In this document: in pieces, positions 48,769 through 56,405 of the stretch | How positions within the stretch are numbered: position 1 is the stretch's first letter | Layout of the letters: every line of letters begins with the position of its first letter | Assembly: GCF_900141785.1 (NCBI RefSeq) | Contig: NZ_FQYP01000005.1 | Location: 1 to 64,000 of the forward strand | Reading direction: 5' to 3' | Length of the DNA: 64,000 bases | Source of the DNA: Aquimarina spongiae | GTDB taxonomy: Bacteria > Bacteroidota > Bacteroidia > Flavobacteriales > Flavobacteriaceae | Program-made: the position numbers and the translations under genes | The notes under the pieces: generated by a model | The model's input: the letters and a program-made list of their open reading frames with translations, nothing else | The model's database searches: none | Told to the model about the DNA's origin: nothing

Positions 48769-49587
48769 ATGTCACACAATTTATTAAAAGGCAAAAGAGG
48801 AATTATTTTTGGAGCACTTGATGAGAGTTCAATTGCTTGGAAAACAGCCGAAAAAGTTTTTGAACAAGGAGGGAGTTTTGTGTTAACTAATGCTCCGGTA
48901 GCTATGAGAATGGGAGCAATCAATACCCTTGCAGAGAAAACAAATGCTCAGGTAATACCTGCAGATGCTACATCTATTGAAGATCTTGAGAATCTTGTAG
49001 AAAAATCGATGGAGATTTTAGGCGGGAAGTTGGATTTTGTTTTGCATTCTATAGGAATGTCTGTCAATGTTCGAAAAGGTCGTCATTATACAGATTTGAA
49101 TTACAGTTTTAGTGAAAAAGGATGGGATGTATCGGCATTATCTTTCCATAAAACCATGCAGACTTTGTACAAGAAAGATGCAATGAACGAGTGGGGGAGT
49201 ATTGTAGCTTTAACCTATATGGCTGCGCAACGTGTGTTCCCTGATTATAATGATATGGCAGATAACAAAGCATATTTAGAATCTATAGGGCGTAGTTTTG
49301 GATATTTCTTCGGAAGAGATAAAAAAGTACGTGTGAATACGATTTCGCAGTCTCCTACACCTACCACAGCAGGAAAAGGAGTAAAAGGTTTTGATGGCTT
49401 TATTGAATATGCCGATAAAATGTCTCCTCTTGGAAATGCAACAGCAGACGAGTGTGCAGACTATACGATAACTTTGTTTTCGGATTTAACCAAAAAAGTT
49501 ACACTACAAAACTTATATCACGATGGTGGATTCTCAAATATGGGAGTTAGTCAAATGGTGATGGATAAGTTTGTAGATGAACAATAA
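48769..49587 (+). CDS. fabI: Enoyl-[acyl-carrier-protein] reductase (NADH), FabI
   Basis: 272 residues from the ATG at 48769; a longer frame from 48661 overlaps recN and adds an unrelated segment. FabI features: LLKGKRGIIFGALDESSIAWKTAE, the catalytic Tyr-x6-Lys in DYNDMADNKAYLES, and the C-terminal LYHDGGFSNMGV. It reduces the trans-2 double bond in the last step of each fatty-acid elongation cycle. Followed by its own terminator. Confidence 0.95.
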   Translation: MSHNLLKGKRGIIFGALDESSIAWKTAEKVFEQGGSFVLTNAPVAMRMGAINTLAEKTNAQVIPADATSIEDLENLVEKSMEILGGKLDFVLHSIGMSVNVRKGRHYTDLNYSFSEKGWDVSALSFHKTMQTLYKKDAMNEWGSIVALTYMAAQRVFPDYNDMADNKAYLESIGRSFGYFFGRDKKVRVNTISQSPTPTTAGKGVKGFDGFIEYADKMSPLGNATADECADYTITLFSDLTKKVTLQNLYHDGGFSNMGVSQMVMDKFVDEQ

Positions 49588-49610
49588 ATACTTACAAATA
49601 ACGTAATAGT

Positions 49611-49645
49611 AAAATCCCATTACCCGAGAGTAGATGGGATTTTTC
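49611..49645 (+). terminator. Intrinsic terminator of fabI
   Basis: AAAATCCCAT (49611-49620) and ATGGGATTTT (49634-49643) form a perfect 10-bp stem with a 13-nt loop, ending in T residues. The right arm begins with an ATG that opens a longer frame for the next gene, so that ATG is not its start. Confidence 0.8.
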
Positions 49646-49663
49646 TTTGATACATCTCGCTTT

Positions 49664-50668
49664 ATGCAATTTGATTTTTCTTTTATTATACCGGTATATA
49701 ATCGACCCAATGAGATTGATGAGCTTTTGGAAAGCATGTTGGCTATGCAGTATTCCAAATCTTATGAAATCGTTATTGTAGAAGATGGTTCTTCGGATAC
49801 GGCGGAGCAGGTGATAGAAGGATATCGCGATAAGTTAAAGATAAGCTATTATCAGAAAGAGAATACGGGCCCTGGAGACTCTCGTAACTATGGAATGCGA
49901 AAGGCAAAAGGGAATTACTTTATCATTTTGGATAGCGATGTTCTGATGCCAGAGGATTATCTGGAAAAAGTGGATGCATTTTTATCAAAGAACTTTGTGC
50001 ATTGTTTTGGAGGACCAGACGACGCTCATCAGAGCTTTACGGATCTGCAAAAGGCGATAAGTTATAGTATGACTTCTTACCTGACTACAGGAGGAATTCG
50101 AGGACGAAAAAAAGTAGTAGGCAAATTTCAACCGCGTAGTTTTAATATGGGGTTGTCTAAGGAAGCTTTTGAGGCTTCCAAGGGTTTTGGTAATATTCAT
50201 CCGGGAGAAGACCCTGATTTAACGATACGACTTTGGAATTTGGGGTATGATACTGCTTTAATACCGGATGCAAAGGTGTTTCATAAACGAAGAATCTCCT
50301 GGAAAAAGTTTTACATGCAGGTGAATAAATTTGGACTAGTACGCCCAATTCTTAATAAATGGCATCCAGAGACGGCAAAAATTACCTATTGGTTTCCTAC
50401 CTTATTTCTGTGTTTTATTGCGTTCTCCTTGGTAACTGCACTATTTGGATGGTGGTATTTCCTTGGATTGTTAGGACTGTATTTTGTGTTTATATTTTTT
50501 GGAGCTATCGTTGCTTACAAAAAACTTTCTATTGCATTGAAGGCGATTCTGGCGGTTTTGATACAATTTTATGGATACGGAAAAGGATTCCTGAAATCTT
50601 ATTATTATATTCATCTACTCAATAGGGTCCCACAAAAGCAATTTAAGAAGTTGTTTTTTGAAAAGTAA
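49664..50668 (+). CDS. Glycosyltransferase family 2 membrane protein
   Basis: 334 residues from the ATG at 49664. GT-A fold: FSFIIPVYNRPNEIDELLESM, IVIVEDGSSD, and the DxD in FIILDSDVLMPEDYLEK; ~1-240 catalytic. Two or three membrane helices follow (~250-310, WFPTLFLCFIAFSLVTALFGW... LGLYFVFIFFGA). It transfers a sugar from a nucleotide-sugar to an envelope acceptor; donor and acceptor unknown. Followed 6 nt later by the YbbR gene. Confidence 0.88.
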   Translation: MQFDFSFIIPVYNRPNEIDELLESMLAMQYSKSYEIVIVEDGSSDTAEQVIEGYRDKLKISYYQKENTGPGDSRNYGMRKAKGNYFIILDSDVLMPEDYLEKVDAFLSKNFVHCFGGPDDAHQSFTDLQKAISYSMTSYLTTGGIRGRKKVVGKFQPRSFNMGLSKEAFEASKGFGNIHPGEDPDLTIRLWNLGYDTALIPDAKVFHKRRISWKKFYMQVNKFGLVRPILNKWHPETAKITYWFPTLFLCFIAFSLVTALFGWWYFLGLLGLYFVFIFFGAIVAYKKLSIALKAILAVLIQFYGYGKGFLKSYYYIHLLNRVPQKQFKKLFFEK

Positions 50669-50674
50669 TAGCAT

Positions 50675-51646
50675 ATGTCAAACCGAAAAAAGAAGACTTT
50701 TTTATTCAAAAGAAGCAGTGTAAAAACTTTTCTGTTTTTTTTAGGTTTTACTTCTCTTTTATGGTTATTCATTCAATTTTCTAAAAATTATACAAAGGAA
50801 GTAGAGGTAGGTATTCGGTATACCAACTTGCCTGAGGGTAAGATCTTTAATGAAACCAGTGATCAAACCTTAAGAATGACCTTGAATGGTAATGGTTTCC
50901 GTTTGATCAATCATAATTGGCAAAAACCTATCCTGGAATTTAATGCCGAAGATGCTGTGTCCAAAAATGAAGATCATTTTTTGTTTTTTGTGGATAAAGA
51001 GTCTTCAATTTTGCAAAGTAAACTAGATTTTAAGGGACGGGTGTTGGCCATACAAAAAGATACACTTACTTTGAAACTGGATATTAATCTTGAGAAAAAG
51101 GTTCCTGTAGCTATTCTTCAGGATATACAATATGCAAATGGGTATGGGAGTGATAAGGGTTTGGTGATTACTCCGGATTCGGTGATGGTCAGTGGTCCTT
51201 CGGTTATGATAGATACTTTGCAACAGGTACAAACAATACCATTAAGTTTAGAAGGACTTAATGTAGATTACGCTTCAGAATTAGAAATCGACACTCAGGT
51301 TTTGCCAACTAATATCAAGGTATCTCCTGTTCAATTAAAAGCTGAGGTATTGGTAAGTAAATTTACAGAGGGAAGTCAAAGAATTCCAATTGTGCTTAAC
51401 AATGTGCCTGAAGGGGTAAATATTAAAATCTTTCCCAAAGAAACATCAATTGTATATCGAGTTGGCCTGGATAAATACAATGAAATTACCGAAAGAGATT
51501 TTCGAGTAGTAGCTGATTATGCCAAAGCATCAGAGGAAAGTGTATTTCTAACTTTAGAATTGACGGATATTCCAGAGTCGATTCATGATGTGCGGCTTCA
51601 GGAAAAACAAGTGCAGTTTGTTGTTCTTAAACAAGAGAGTAATTAA
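50675..51646 (+). CDS. YbbR-like domain protein
   Basis: 323 residues. One N-terminal membrane helix (~17-36, VKTFLFFLGFTSLLWLFIQF), then extracytoplasmic beta repeats resembling YbbR domains (EVEVGIRYTNLPEGK, KVPVAILQDIQYANGYG..., QRIPIVLNNVPEGV). In Firmicutes YbbR (CdaR) regulates diadenylate cyclase; no such enzyme is visible here, so the role is open. It is packed between the glycosyltransferase and coaE (2-nt gap). Confidence 0.75.
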   Translation: MSNRKKKTFLFKRSSVKTFLFFLGFTSLLWLFIQFSKNYTKEVEVGIRYTNLPEGKIFNETSDQTLRMTLNGNGFRLINHNWQKPILEFNAEDAVSKNEDHFLFFVDKESSILQSKLDFKGRVLAIQKDTLTLKLDINLEKKVPVAILQDIQYANGYGSDKGLVITPDSVMVSGPSVMIDTLQQVQTIPLSLEGLNVDYASELEIDTQVLPTNIKVSPVQLKAEVLVSKFTEGSQRIPIVLNNVPEGVNIKIFPKETSIVYRVGLDKYNEITERDFRVVADYAKASEESVFLTLELTDIPESIHDVRLQEKQVQFVVLKQESN

Positions 51647-51648
51647 GT

Positions 51649-52227
51649 ATGAAAGTTGTTGGTCTTACCGGTGGTATTGGAAGTGGTAAATCCACAATTG
51701 CCAAGATGTTTGAGGACTTGGGAGTTGCAGTTTATATAGCGGATATCGAGGCTAAGAAACTGATGAATGAGGATCCCGCGGTAAAAAAAGAAATTACAGA
51801 TTTGTTTGGTGAGGAGGCTTATCGGAATAATACCTTAAACAGACCTTTTATCGCCAATATTGTTTTTAATGATTCGACTCAGCTCGAGAAATTAAATGCT
51901 ATCGTTCATCCTGCGGTAGCTGATCATTTTGACAAATGGAAAGACCGCCAAAACGGTAATTATGTAATCAAAGAAGCCGCTATCCTTTTCGAAAATGGCG
52001 GGTATAAACAGTGTCATCATACGATCCTTGTCGTGGCTCCATTAGAATTGAGAATTTCCAGAGTATTGAACCGAGATCAATCCACTAGAGATGAGGTTTT
52101 ATCCAGAATAAAAAACCAGTGGGATGACGATCAAAAAATTCCTTTGGCCGATTTTGTTATACAGAACATCGATTTGCAAGATACCGAACAACAAGTCAAT
52201 GAGATACACCAGAAAATATCTCGCTAA
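51649..52227 (+). CDS. coaE: Dephospho-CoA kinase
   Basis: 192 residues. P-loop GGIGSGKS (8-15), substrate-binding IADIEAKKLM, and the lid around LNRDQSTRDEVLSRIKNQW. It phosphorylates dephospho-CoA at the ribose 3'-OH, the final step of CoA synthesis, matching coaBC upstream. The gap after it holds the regulatory region of the kinase/regulator pair. Confidence 0.95.
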   Translation: MKVVGLTGGIGSGKSTIAKMFEDLGVAVYIADIEAKKLMNEDPAVKKEITDLFGEEAYRNNTLNRPFIANIVFNDSTQLEKLNAIVHPAVADHFDKWKDRQNGNYVIKEAAILFENGGYKQCHHTILVVAPLELRISRVLNRDQSTRDEVLSRIKNQWDDDQKIPLADFVIQNIDLQDTEQQVNEIHQKISR

Positions 52228-52255
52228 CTACCTTGTAATCCTAATCCTTCATTTT

Positions 52256-52307
52256 GTTAACATTTGGTTAAACCCTAAAGTAGCTAAATGTTAAAGTCTT
52301 ACTTTTG
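52256..52307 (+). promoter_or_regulatory. Promoter with phased GTTAA repeats upstream of the sensor kinase
   Basis: GTTAA occurs at 52256, 52267 and 52290 (spacing 11 and 23, i.e. about one and two helical turns), the arrangement expected for an OmpR-family regulator. TTAACATTT (52257-52265) and AAATGTTAA (52286-52294) also form a 9-bp inverted repeat. TACTTTTG (52300-52307) is a perfect -7 box only four bases before the ATG at 52312; no -33 match, which fits an activated promoter. Autoregulation is inferred. Confidence 0.55.
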
Positions 52308-52311
52308 ATCT

Positions 52312-53880
52312 ATGAATAAAAGGTTATTCGTATTGCTGATAATCCTGATGAGTTTATCGTTGATTGGGATTATTTTTGTTCAGGGATATTGGATTAACAA
52401 CACTGTAGAGAATAATGAAGAGCAGTTTTCTTTTAATGCAAAGCAAATTCTGATTTCGGTATCCAATGGGATACAATATCGAGAGTTTGAAGAAATGTTT
52501 TTTCCTTTACGAGAAATCATTCACAGCATAGAAGAGCCCGATAATAATACAATTCGTCAGCTGTTGAACCTTAGTATAGACAAAAGAACAAAACCTTTTG
52601 AATATGCTAATGAAATTTTGGAAGAGGATGCAAAATTATTCTCTTCGTTCATTAATTTCAATATTGATACAGTTCGTTTAAAGAGTATTTTAAACCGAAA
52701 TGTAGAAAACTCTTTACAAGAAACCCAGAGTAGTAATACAGAGCTTAGTGCAACGTCTAAGTTAGAAAGAAGGATAAAAGGGTTAACAGACCTGCAGAGA
52801 AAGGACTATGAAATTTTAATAGGAGAAATTGCGAGTTTTATTCCTATTCATAGAAGGGTAAAGAAAAAGGAAATTGAATATTTATTAAAAAAAGAGCTTG
52901 AAGAAAGAGATATAAAGGTAGGTTTTGAATATGCGATTTACAGCCGTTCTCTTGCTACCAAAGTACGTTCTGAAGATTTTAATTTGGATCACCCTGCAAC
53001 TTACGCTATTGCACTATTTGCAGATGATCAAGGAGCTAGCGAATATCAGTTATTAGTTAATTTTACTGGTAAAAAACAATATGTGCTTTCCACTATAAAA
53101 GGAATGGCCATACTTTCTATCATTTTTACGCTGATTATTGTAATTGCTTATTCGAGTGCACTGTCGCAGTTGATGCAACAACGACAGATCTCCCAAATTA
53201 AGACCGATTTTATTAATAATATGACGCATGAGCTAAAAACTCCTATCGCTACCATCAACCTTGCTCTGGATGCTATCAAGAATCCTAAAATTTCGGGAGA
53301 TAAAGAAAAGTTGCAACGGTATATGACAATGATAAGAGAAGAAAATAAACGAATGCATGCCCAGGTCGAAAATGTTTTGAGGATTTCTCAATTAGAGAAA
53401 AATGAACTTAACATCAAAAAAGACAGACAGGAATTACATGATATTATTGAAGATGCAGTGACACATGTCTCTTTGATTGTTGAAAATAGACAAGGGTATA
53501 TCAAAACACATTTAGGAGCTTTAAAAACAACTATTTTGGCAAATGACAGTCATATGACCAATGTAGTTGTAAACGTTCTGGATAATGCAATTAAATATTC
53601 AGAAAGTGAACCCAAAATAGATATATATACTGAGAATGTAAAAAATAGTATCGTTCTTAAAATTCGTGACCATGGAATTGGTATGAGCAAAGTGGCGCAG
53701 AAAAAGATTTTTGAAAAGTTCTTTAGAGAACATACTGGAGATCTGCATAATGTAAAAGGACACGGATTAGGACTAACATATGTGAAACGAATTATAGACG
53801 ACCATCATGGTCAGATATGGGTAGAGAGTGAAAGGGGAAAAGGCTCTACATTTATAATTAAATTACCGTTAATATCATAA
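52312..53880 (+). CDS. Membrane sensor histidine kinase
   Basis: 522 residues. Membrane helices ~5-27 and ~264-284 enclose a ~235-residue periplasmic sensor part without a recognised domain. HisKA helix with phospho-acceptor H306 (FINNMTHELKTPIATINL), then HATPase: N box VVVNVLDNAIKYS, G1 IRDHGIGM, G2 HGLGLTYVKRI. It phosphorylates the response regulator 3 nt downstream. The pair resembles the RprX/RprY type of Bacteroidota. Signal unknown. Its mRNA may be leaderless. Confidence 0.92.
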   Translation: MNKRLFVLLIILMSLSLIGIIFVQGYWINNTVENNEEQFSFNAKQILISVSNGIQYREFEEMFFPLREIIHSIEEPDNNTIRQLLNLSIDKRTKPFEYANEILEEDAKLFSSFINFNIDTVRLKSILNRNVENSLQETQSSNTELSATSKLERRIKGLTDLQRKDYEILIGEIASFIPIHRRVKKKEIEYLLKKELEERDIKVGFEYAIYSRSLATKVRSEDFNLDHPATYAIALFADDQGASEYQLLVNFTGKKQYVLSTIKGMAILSIIFTLIIVIAYSSALSQLMQQRQISQIKTDFINNMTHELKTPIATINLALDAIKNPKISGDKEKLQRYMTMIREENKRMHAQVENVLRISQLEKNELNIKKDRQELHDIIEDAVTHVSLIVENRQGYIKTHLGALKTTILANDSHMTNVVVNVLDNAIKYSESEPKIDIYTENVKNSIVLKIRDHGIGMSKVAQKKIFEKFFREHTGDLHNVKGHGLGLTYVKRIIDDHHGQIWVESERGKGSTFIIKLPLIS

Positions 53881-53883
53881 AAT

Positions 53884-54597
53884 ATGGAAACAGAAAACAA
53901 AAAGATTTTGCTTGTAGAGGATGATCCGAACTTTGGAACGGTTCTAAAGGATTATCTAGTAATGAATGATTATGATGTTGTGCATGCTAAAAATGGTATG
54001 GAAGGCTTCGAAAAGTTCAAAAAGGATGATTATGACATGTGTATCTTAGATGTTATGATGCCTTATAAAGACGGGTTTACGTTGGCAAAAGAAATCCGTG
54101 ATAAAAATGAAGAGATACCTATTATCTTCTTGACGGCAAAAGCAATGAAAGAAGATGTGCTAAAAGGATATAAGGTAGGTGCAGATGATTACCTGAATAA
54201 GCCTTTTGATAGTGAGGTATTATTAATGAAAATACAAGCTATTATGCAACGTAAGAGTACAGAGTCTGTTGCTGATAGTAAACAATTTGAATTCAAAATA
54301 GGAGGTTTTCACTTGAATTCAAAACTAAGATTCTTGACTTACAAAGAAGAAGATCCTATAAAATTATCTCCAAAAGAAAATGAATTACTTCGTCTTTTGG
54401 CACTACATCTTAATGACTTAATGCCAAGAGAACTTGCGTTAACTAAGATTTGGAGAGATGATAACTACTTCACATCAAGAAGTATGGACGTATACATCGC
54501 TAAACTAAGAAAGTATCTAAAGAAAGATGAGAATGTTGAAATATTAAACATTCATGGAGAAGGGTTTAGATTAGTCGTAAGAGGCGAAGAAGTATAG
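53884..54597 (+). CDS. OmpR-family response regulator
   Basis: 237 residues. Receiver domain 1-120: acidic pocket VEDD (11-14), phospho-acceptor D56 in CILDVMMP, conserved Thr/Lys in FLTAKA and NKPFD. Winged-helix DNA-binding domain ~140-233 (KLSPKENELLRLLALHLNDLMPRELAL, SRSMDVYIAKLRKYLK). It follows its kinase gene by 3 nt and probably binds the GTTAA repeats upstream. Resembles RprY-type regulators. Confidence 0.93.
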   Translation: METENKKILLVEDDPNFGTVLKDYLVMNDYDVVHAKNGMEGFEKFKKDDYDMCILDVMMPYKDGFTLAKEIRDKNEEIPIIFLTAKAMKEDVLKGYKVGADDYLNKPFDSEVLLMKIQAIMQRKSTESVADSKQFEFKIGGFHLNSKLRFLTYKEEDPIKLSPKENELLRLLALHLNDLMPRELALTKIWRDDNYFTSRSMDVYIAKLRKYLKKDENVEILNIHGEGFRLVVRGEEV

Positions 54598-54622
54598 AGA
54601 GCATATAACGGTACTATTTCAT

Positions 54623-54655
54623 AAAGCATCATAATTATTTTATGGTGCTTTTTTC
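54623..54655 (+). terminator. Intrinsic terminator of the two-component operon
   Basis: AAAGCATCATAA (54623-54634) pairs with TTATGGTGCTTT (54640-54651), one G-T pair, followed by a T-run to 54654. It sits 25 nt after the regulator stop. The right part overlaps the 3' end of miaA on the other strand. Confidence 0.75.
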
Positions 54656-55546
54656 TTTTATATAAGTCACTACTTCCTTAACATCTCCGGTATACGGGAA
54701 CCATTTGATTTCTGGGTCCTTTCTAAACCAGGTGAGTTGTCTTTTGGCGAAACGGCGGGTGTTCTTTTTGATTTCCGAAATGGCAAAATCTAATTCCCAT
54801 TTCCCGTCAAAATGGGTAAATAGTTCTTTGTATCCTACAGTATTAAGTGCATTCAAATTTTTGTGTGGGAGTAAGGATTTAACTTCGTTAATTAATCCTT
54901 GCTCGACCATGAGATCGACACGTTGATTGATACGATCATAAATAACTTCTCTATCTGCTGTAATCCCTATTTTTATAATCGAAAAAGGTCTGTTTTTTTT
55001 GATAGCAGTTGTAAAAGAAGAATAAGGCTGACCACTACTAATACAGATCTCTAATGCTCTCATTACTCTATGAGTATTTTGTTTATCTACTTTGGCGTAA
55101 TACTCGGGATCTAAAACTTTTAGCTGAGCTTGAAGGTGTTCTATGCCTTTGGTTTCATAAGTGATATGTAATTCTTTTCGAATTTTGGGGTCAACTTCTG
55201 GGAATGTATCTAGTCCTTTGGTGATTGCATCAACATACAGTCCTGATCCTCCGACAAGAATGACAAAATCATTTTTTTGAAATAACCTATCTATTGTGTC
55301 TAGGGCTTCTTTTTCAAAATCTCCTACACTGTAGGGTTCTGTAATACTTTTGTGTTGTATAAAATGATGAGGTGCCTGAGCTAATTCTTCTTTTGAAGGA
55401 ACGGCGGTGCCAATATGCATTTCCTTAAAAAACTGCCTGCTATCTGCAGAAACAATTTCGCAATCCAAATGATTGGCTAGCGCAATACTAAGACTGGTTT
55501 TTCCAATCGCGGTAGGTCCTATAACAACAATCAGATTTTTATTCAT
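54635..55546 (-). CDS. miaA: tRNA dimethylallyltransferase
   Basis: 303 residues. P-loop GPTAIGKT (10-17), DSRQFFKEMHIGTA, GGSGLYVDAI and the tRNA-binding FAKRQLTWFRKDPEIKWF. It adds a dimethylallyl group to A37 of tRNAs reading UNN codons. Its ATG overlaps the stop of the upstream channel gene (ATGA), so it is coupled to it. Cytoplasmic. Confidence 0.96.
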   Translation of the reverse strand: MNKNLIVVIGPTAIGKTSLSIALANHLDCEIVSADSRQFFKEMHIGTAVPSKEELAQAPHHFIQHKSITEPYSVGDFEKEALDTIDRLFQKNDFVILVGGSGLYVDAITKGLDTFPEVDPKIRKELHITYETKGIEHLQAQLKVLDPEYYAKVDKQNTHRVMRALEICISSGQPYSSFTTAIKKNRPFSIIKIGITADREVIYDRINQRVDLMVEQGLINEVKSLLPHKNLNALNTVGYKELFTHFDGKWELDFAISEIKKNTRRFAKRQLTWFRKDPEIKWFPYTGDVKEVVTYIKEKSTIK

Positions 55547-56370
55547 TTCAATAGATCTTCACCGCATTTATGACAAAACTTGGCATCATCTCTGTGGTTA
55601 CTTTCGTTACAGTTATTGCAGGATTGTGTGTTGAGATGAACTTTTTTGGTTTGGTGCGTATATTCTGCACTAACAATACCTGTTGGTACGGCAATGATAC
55701 CATAACCCATAATCATTATGATAGCTGCCAAAAATTGGCCCAAAGGCGTAACCGGTGCAATATCTCCGTATCCTACCGTTGTAAGCGTAACGATACACCA
55801 ATATACACTTATAGGAATGCTTTTGAAACCACTTTCTTCACCCTCTACGATATACATAACCGTTCCCATGATGATACATAATACCAAAACGGCGAATAGA
55901 AATACCAATATTTTGGCACGACTATCTTTGATCGCTTTTACTAATTTGTTGGATTCTCCAATGTATCGGGAGATTTTTAAAATCCTAAATATTCTTAGTA
56001 GTCGTAATGCACGAACCGTAAGTAATGCACTGGATCCTGCAAAGAAAAAGGATAGGTACAATGGAATGGTAGATAAAAGATCTATGATACCATAAAAACT
56101 AAAAATATATGAGGTGGGTTTCTTGATCGAAATAATCCGAGCGATATATTCAAAAGTAAAAAATATAGTGATTACCCATTCGGCGTAGTACAGGAATTCA
56201 TAAATATCAATAGGAAGTCCTTTTACACTCTCCAGCATTACGAATACAATACTCAATACAATAAGGATTAATAAGGTAACATCAAATACCTTACCCATAG
56301 GAGTATCTGCCTCATAAATTATCTCATGTAATTTGTTTTTCCAGGTTTTATGATCTGTGTCTTTTGTCAA
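55543..56370 (-). CDS. Voltage-gated-type potassium channel with C-terminal zinc ribbon
   Basis: 275 residues from a TTG start. Six helices: S1 ~28-47, S2 ~60-80, S3 ~90-108, S4 ~117-136 with regularly spaced Arg (VRALRLLRIFRILKISR), S5 ~152-175, pore filter TVGYGD (198-203), S6 ~212-234. The C-terminus carries Cys251/254 and Cys266/269 (CNNC ... CHKC), a zinc ribbon. Cation (K+) conduction in the inner membrane. The ribbon is unusual and may assist assembly or sensing. Coupled to miaA by ATGA overlap. Confidence 0.88.
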   Translation of the reverse strand: MTKDTDHKTWKNKLHEIIYEADTPMGKVFDVTLLILIVLSIVFVMLESVKGLPIDIYEFLYYAEWVITIFFTFEYIARIISIKKPTSYIFSFYGIIDLLSTIPLYLSFFFAGSSALLTVRALRLLRIFRILKISRYIGESNKLVKAIKDSRAKILVFLFAVLVLCIIMGTVMYIVEGEESGFKSIPISVYWCIVTLTTVGYGDIAPVTPLGQFLAAIIMIMGYGIIAVPTGIVSAEYTHQTKKVHLNTQSCNNCNESNHRDDAKFCHKCGEDLLK

Positions 56371-56405
56371 ACTAAAATGTTTTGTTTAAAAATACTAAAA
56401 CTAGT

